Shown: positions 41,569 through 46,728 of the stretch, in pieces | Numbering within the stretch: position 1 is the stretch's first letter | Layout: every line of letters begins with the position of its first letter | Source: Weissella minor | Lineage (GTDB): Bacteria; Bacillota; Bacilli; Lactobacillales; Lactobacillaceae | Assembly: GCF_001437425.1 (NCBI RefSeq) | Contig: NZ_JQCD01000029.1 | Location: forward strand, 1-46,728 | Direction: 5' to 3' | DNA: 46,728 bases | The notes under the pieces: generated by a model | What the model was told of the DNA's origin: nothing | What the model saw: only the letters and a program-made list of their open reading frames with translations | The model's database searches: none | Translations under genes and position numbers: made by a program

Positions 41569-41609
41569 AAAGACCACCGTTCAGGTAAACTGAACGGTGG
41601 TCTTTTTTA
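41569..41609 (+). terminator. str operon terminator
   Basis: Perfect stem AAAGACCACCGTTCAG/CTGAACGGTGGTCTTT with T6. Confidence 0.93.
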
Positions 41610-42030
41610 TATATTTAAAATACATGCATAATAATTTTTTCTTTTTAAATAAAATAAAGCTTAATGTAACGTGAATGAAATATTAAAACGTTTTAACAAA
41701 ATTTAGTTAGTTTGGTGCTATTTCAGTTAGCAAGATACACGTTGAATTGCCATTTACTCTTTTATGATTAAAATGAAATTATGTTTATACATAGAGTATA
41801 CATTGAATTCGAACTTGAGATTTAATTGGTATACATGTTATAAATTGAAAATGAGTTATTTCTAATGAAACGGCATTGAAACTAATGTAATTTAAATGAA
41901 ACTTTTCTTTTTATTTGGGTGAATGTCTGATATTATAATGACTATCTAGATTAAAACCAGACAATATTTTTTTAATTGCGGTGGAGGTTTAACAGTTACA
42001 ACTACATTTAAAAAATTGGAGATACATACC
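41610..42030. other. AT-rich intergenic region before the adhesin
   Basis: About 420 bases without a credible frame or RNA gene. A 14-bp palindrome, TTAAAACGTTTTAA (41693-41706), resembles a weak cre. A TATAAT at 41934-41939 with a poor -35 (TTATTT at 17) is the likely adhesin -10. The leader from there to the start codon is about 85 bases. Confidence 0.55.
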
Positions 42031-45000
42031 ATGAATTCAAAAATGCATTATAAGATGTACAAATCAGGTAAGAACTGGGTATTTGCCGGTGTTATCGGTT
42101 TGACAATGGGGACTGGCGTGACACTAACGACAGTCACGGAAGCATCAGCTGATGAAAAAAACATACGAGCACATTAAGTACTGAAGACGATGAAGATGCA
42201 CCACGTAATTCTAATGAAGTACGTTTGGATGCGTCTGAAACTAAGGCGAGTTCTGTGTCTGAAGAGGCAAAGCTTATTTCTGATGCCCAAAATTCTGAAG
42301 AGGCCGTAGTGGCTGAAGCATCTACTGAAACGACTACAGACGTTGAATCATCAGAAGCAAATGACAAAAGCGTTGAAAAAAGTGAACAGGTTTCTGAAGA
42401 TACAACTCCTGAGAATCAACAAGTAGATTCTGAACAAGATGCTAAGAACACAGAAACACAAACTGAGAATAAGTCAAAGGATGCAGAAGTTCAAACTGAT
42501 GCAGAAGTTGACAATGCAGATGAAAAATCTGAAGTAGCAGATACAACAGATGTAAAGTCTGATGACAATAAAACTGAAGTGCAAGCAACAGATGCTGTTA
42601 CACAGCCTGAAGCGAAAACAAATCAAGCAAAGAAAACGGCTCAAGCCGAGGCAAAAGAAGCTGCAACAACGACACCTGAACCGCCATTCAAGCCAACTGG
42701 CGCATATCAAAGCGGCGGATTTTTTACACGTACGCAGGAAGGTATGAAAAAGGAGCCACAAGATGTTGGATTTGATATGGCTGATACATCAAAGAAGAGC
42801 ATTACATTAACCGCTCAAGCTGATTATCCATGGTCTATTACTGACATTGCTGGTTCATATAAATCTCGTTGGCGTCGATACAATAAAAGTACTGGTGTTT
42901 GGGAAGTTATTCCTAAAGAAACATCGGAGACACTAACGGTTACTCCAAATGACTTAGGGGATTATTACTATCAATATGAAAAATACTGGAATTCAATTAC
43001 TGGTCGTGAAAGCCACCATGTGTACTCACGGGTTGTGACTGTTGAAGTATATGACAGCTCGTTGCTTTCTGAGGAAGAACGCGCGGCTAACCTCCAAAAG
43101 AAGCAAGATATTATCGATAATGTTCGTAATATGCAAGGATGGACGGTTGATGGAGAAACTTATCCTGGTTCCTCAGATGCACAAAAGCAGAATATTATTG
43201 ATTATTTAGAGGATAACTACTTTACAGGAGATATGTTGGATAACATTTGGAAGAATGTTGAATTAGACAATAATAAGCAAGCGCTTGAAAATGCACAAAT
43301 TGGAGTTTATGAAAAGGTTCAAGGCATTATAAAGGGTGAAAAAAATCAAGCACCATTTAAAGATCGAATTCAAAATGCCACAAGTCCTGAAGAGTTAGAA
43401 CAAATTTTAGCTGATGCACGTGACACTGATACGGCACAGGCAAAAGAAGATGCCAATAAGAAGATTGATTTTGAATTGACGGATTTAACACCAGAGCAAC
43501 AAACTGACTTTAAAAATCAAGTTGAAAAGTCACAAAGTGTTAAGGAAATTACGCAAATTGTAGATAATGCTGTCGCGCAAAATGAAGCTAACCGTCAAGC
43601 AAAAGAATTAGAGGCGCACAAGCAAAAAGCTAAGGATGAACTGGATAAGTTAACAGAATTAGTTGATGCGGGTGAAATCAATGACTTCAAGTCAAAAATT
43701 GATGCAGCTGAAGATATGGATGCTGTTAACAGTATTAGTGACGAAGCAGTTGCTCGTAATAATGAATTGGAATATCAAAAGAAGTTGCAAGAGGCTAAAA
43801 ATGCGGGTCAAGCTGAAGTTGAACGACTCGGTTACTTGCCGGATGAAAGCAAGGCTGATTTCATTGAAAAAATTAAGGGTGCAACGACCATTGAAGAGGT
43901 CGATGCTTTAGTTAAGCAAGCTAATGAAAAAGATGACGAAACACGTAAAGAATTAGAACAATTCTTTGAACAGTTGAAGGAACGTACAACTGAAATCATT
44001 AACAAGTTGCAAGATCTCTCAGATGAAGAAAAGAATGGTTATATTGAACGCTTAGATGCCATTACTGATGCGACAGATGAAAATTTGCAAAATATGTTAG
44101 AAATTTTGAATGAAGCGCAATTACAAAATGAAGCTAACCGTGTGCAAAAAGCTCTGGAAGAAGCACAAGAACAAGCATATAAAGATATTGATGAATTAGA
44201 CTATTTGTCAAATAAGCCTGAGTTAAAAGAACAAATTAAAAATGCACCTAATATGGATGCGGTTTTGCAAATTGTTGCCGATGCGAAGGTAGAAAACGAA
44301 AAGCTACGTCAAGCGAATGAATTGGAAAAGTTGAAGGAATCTTCAATTGCTGAAATTGATAAGTTAGAGAATTTGAGCCAAGCTGATAAAGATGCAGCCA
44401 AGCAAATTATCATGGACGCTACGGATGCTAAGACGATTAATGATAAAGTCACTGATATGAAGGCTCAAGACTCACTTATTTCTGGTGAAAAAATTAATGC
44501 TAATCGTCAAATTCTTGAATATGATAATATGACAGTGGCGCAACAAAATGAGTTTACGAAACGTATTCGTGAAGCAACATCTGTTGAAGATATCCAAAAG
44601 ATTGTTGCTGAAGCGAAGACGTTAAATGATAGTCTTGAAAAGGAAGCCTTTGAGCGTTTGAAAGCTGAAACAATTGACTATGTTAATGGATTAGGCTTCA
44701 TTGATAAGCGTGTGAAGGATTCAATTATTTCGGCAATTAAAAGAACGAAGACAAAAGATGAAGTCTTAGCACAAAAAAAGAAGGCTGATGATTCAAATCG
44801 TGCTGCCCGTGACAGTGCCCTTGATTTGGCGTTAGAAACAATTGATAACCTCTTGAACATTGATGATGATGCGAAGAATGCTTATAAAGAACGTGTTGAA
44901 ACTGCAGAAACACTAGATGATTTACTGGACGTTCCCGTTGAAGCAGAGGAAGAAGATTATGCGATTTTAGATGCTAAGCGTGAAGAGGCATTAAAGGCCA

Positions 45001-46728
45001 TTGACCAATTGAAAAATATTGGTAATAACTATCGTCAACAAATGATTGATGCGATTGATTCAGCGGATTTCACTGGAGATATTGATGATTTAATTGTAGA
45101 AGCACAGGCAGAAGATGCGCGTTTATTGGCAGAGAAAAAGGTTTCTGGTCAAGCTGAAATTACGGATATGCAATTCTTAACAGATGCACAAAAACAAGAT
45201 TTCAATAATCGAATTATTGCCTCAGATACAATTGCAGAGATTGACGCAATCTTAGCTGAAGCGCGTGCTTTAAATGTGTTGCAAGAGCAACAACAAATTG
45301 CTAAAGACGGTATTGATCAATTAAAGAACTTGGATGCAGCTGAGAAGCAAGCAGCCAAAGATGCGGTTGATCAAGCAACTAATCAAGCTGGTGTTGATCA
45401 AGCAGTTACCGATGCGAATGCATTAGATGCTAAACATCTGCAAGATAAAAAGGCTGAGGGGAATCAAATTGTTGATGCCTTGAAGAACGTGGATGCTGAG
45501 TATAAACAATCAATTAAAAATCAGATTGATGCAGGTGACTTTGTTGGAGATATTGATGCGTTAATTTCTGAAGCACAAGCAGAAGACGCACGCATTTTGG
45601 CTGAAAAGAAAGATTCAGGCGAATTTGAAATTGAAAACTTGGATCATTTGACGGATGCACAAAAACATGACTTCAATGAACGTATTAATGCATCAGACAA
45701 TATTGCTGAAATTGATGAGATTTTAGTTGAAGCACGTCAAAAGAATCAAGCGAATAAAGACCTGAAAGATGCTAAGGATGCAGCCAAAGAAGAAGTGAAT
45801 GGCTTCCCAACTTTGGATGATGCAACTAAGGATGCCATCAAGGATGCATTAGACAAGGCAACGTCAGAAGAAGAAGTGCAAAACATCTTAGACAACGCGA
45901 AGGAACAAGAAAATCAAGCCGCCAAGGACTTGCAAGATGCTAAGGATGCAGCTAAAGAAGAAGTGAATGGCTTCCCAACTTTGGACGATGTAACTAAGGA
46001 TGCCATCAAGGATGCATTAGACAAGGCAACGTCAGAAGAAGAAGTGCAAAACATCTTAGACAATGCGAAGGAACAAGAAAACCAAGCGGCAAAGGACTTG
46101 CAAGATGCCAAGGATGCAGCCAAAGAAGAAGTGAATGGCTTCCCAACTTTGGATGATGCAACTAAGGATGCCATCAAGGATGCATTAGACAAGGCAACGT
46201 CAGAAGAAGAAGTGCAAAACATCTTAGACAACGCGAAGGAACAAGAAAACCAAGCGGCTAAGGACTTACAAGATGCCAAGGATGCAGCCAAGGATGCGGT
46301 GGATCAGTTCCCAACTTTGGATGACGCAACGAAGGATGTCATTAAGGATGCGTTAGACAAGGCAACGTCAGAAGAAGAAGTGCAAAACATCTTAGACAAT
46401 GCGAAGGAACAAGAAGACCAAGCGGCTAAGGAATTGCAAGATGCTAAGGACGCAGCGAAGGAAGTTGTGGACGGTCTAGATAATCTAGATGACGCAACGA
46501 AAGATGCCATCAAGGATGCCATTGATAAGGGCGCCGATCAAGACGTAATCGATCAAATTGTCGAAGACGCCAAGAAGGACGACCAAGCGGCTAAGGAATT
46601 GCAAGATGCCAAGGATGCAGCGAAGGAAGTTGTGGACGGTCTAGATAATCTAGATGATGCAACTAAGGATGTGATTAAGGACGCCATTGATAAGGGAGCC
46701 GACCAAAGCGAAATCGATCAAATTGTCG
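42031..46728 (+). CDS. Giant KxYKxGKxW-signal surface adhesin, frame-split at an A7 tract, 3' end outside window
   Basis: ATG 42031 (GGAG nine bases upstream) opens a KxYKxGKxW signal, KMYKSGKNW (8-16), a hydrophobic helix, and ASA|D cleavage after residue 40. Eight codons later frame 0 stops (TAA 42175). From A7 (42155-42161) the -1 frame is open to the window end, over 1,500 codons without a stop. It encodes an acidic Ser/Glu/Asp-rich stretch (to about 42690), a domain with aromatic beta-type sequence (about 42690-43060), then many three-helix GA/FIVAR-like modules of 55-80 residues, ending in near-identical 56-residue repeats. The only overlap of the two frames is 42156-42177, so the break is at the A tract. 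It may be a mutation, phase switch, or programmed -1 shift. Role: probably attachment or matrix binding. Confidence 0.85.
42156..42162 (+). promoter_or_regulatory. A_AAA_AAC slippery heptamer in frame 0
   Basis: Frame-0 codons here are GAA AAA AAC, so the heptamer A AAA AAC has the X XXY YYZ phase needed for -1 slippage. A -1 slip makes the next codon CAT at 42162, the first codon of the long downstream frame. No strong stem is visible 5-9 bases downstream; the only upstream helper is a weak GGAAG about 16 bases before it. Confidence 0.6.
44985..45745 (+). repeat. Long imperfect protein repeat in the adhesin
   Basis: Two units of about 160 residues share landmarks in the same order: I-D-x-L-K-N, a G-D-I-D-x-L-I segment, EAQAEDAR-L-AEKK, LTDAQK-DFN-RI, IAEID-IL-EAR. 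They start near 44985 and 45465. They are degenerate at DNA level, older than the 168-bp array that follows. Confidence 0.75.
45768..46728 (+). repeat. 168-bp tandem repeats in the adhesin (56 residues each)
   Basis: Units begin GATGCYAAGGAYGCAG at 45768, 45936, 46104, 46272, 46440 and 46605. Spacing is 168 four times, then 165. The first three are almost identical in DNA; later ones replace EEVNGFPTL with DAVDQFPTL and EVVDGLDNL. The array runs off the window, so the copy number is unknown. Confidence 0.95.

Noticed and set aside
45914-46522. Minus-strand open frames with repeated Ala/Ser/Cys-rich sequence
   Set aside because: They are the antisense shadow of the adhesin repeats, have no ribosome binding site, and repeat exactly in step with the plus-strand units.
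45768-46728. Regular repeats that could be mistaken for a CRISPR array or satellite DNA
   Set aside because: The period is 168 bases with no short constant repeat and variable spacer, and the whole array is in one open frame encoding 56-residue units.

Overview
The window looks like chromosome from a low-GC lactic acid bacterium of the Lactobacillaceae, most likely the Weissella/Leuconostoc branch. The evidence is the tmRNA tag AKNSNNYAVAA, pyruvate oxidase and acetoin/diacetyl reductase genes, CcpA-type cre sites, a KxYKxGKxW adhesin signal, and AGGAGG-type ribosome binding sites. The genus is an inference from gene content; no database was searched.

Layout. 1-2.8 kb: the 3' end of a 5S rRNA gene, then comFA-comFC (DNA uptake) and the long ribosome hibernation factor hpf. 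2.8-5.9 kb: a small helical protein, tex, and a LEA-like small protein. 5.9-10.6 kb: tRNA-Leu, a Cys-rich 52-residue protein directly before a CopB-type copper ATPase, a three-unit tRNA cluster (a degenerate Ser-like unit, an initiator tRNA with an odd loop base, and an intact tRNA-Ser), and a protein that looks like a catalytically dead P1B-ATPase. 10.7-15.2 kb: rny, two small hypothetical genes behind a perfect palindrome, a competence-type sigma factor, guaC on the minus strand, and ssrA. 15.4-19.7 kb: small membrane proteins, a GNAT acetyltransferase, hypothetical genes, and pyruvate oxidase under a perfect cre. 20.0-22.1 kb: a divergent hxlR/MFS-efflux module bounded by 56-bp perfect direct repeats. 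22.1-26.6 kb: membrane proteins, two identical tRNA-Asn genes, butA with a Rex-like operator, tag, gpx, a uracil-DNA glycosylase-family gene, and an SMR exporter behind a structured leader. 26.8-34.4 kb: a mscS-yktB-topB-codA run, a GRP sugar transporter, and pgi, the last two with cre-like sites. 34.5-41.6 kb: translation genes (efp, yqhY-nusB, infC-rpmI-rplT, rpsL-rpsG-fusA), with a short prepilin peptidase on the minus strand between the last two groups. 41.6-46.7 kb: a giant repeat-rich surface protein running off the window.

How the genes fit together. Most of the region is housekeeping: translation, RNA turnover, purine and pyrimidine salvage, and sugar entry into glycolysis with CcpA control. 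Scattered competence parts (comFA, comFC, a ComX-like sigma factor, a prepilin peptidase) suggest at least a remnant of natural transformation. Copper handling (CCGCC protein plus CopB) and oxidative or redox functions (Pox, Gpx, a Rex-like site on butA) suit an aerotolerant fermenter.

The strongest unusual signals are: (1) the adhesin reading frame breaks at an A7 tract that forms a correctly phased A_AAA_AAC slippery heptamer immediately after the signal peptide; (2) a P1B-ATPase-like pseudoenzyme with DKTGT changed to EKTGV and CPH changed to DPR; (3) the CCGCC mini-protein next to copB; (4) ribosomal protein L20 with a C-terminal HeH/SAP-like extension; (5) an uncharacterised structured leader before the SMR exporter; (6) the degenerate tRNA cluster; (7) the direct-repeat-bounded efflux cassette.
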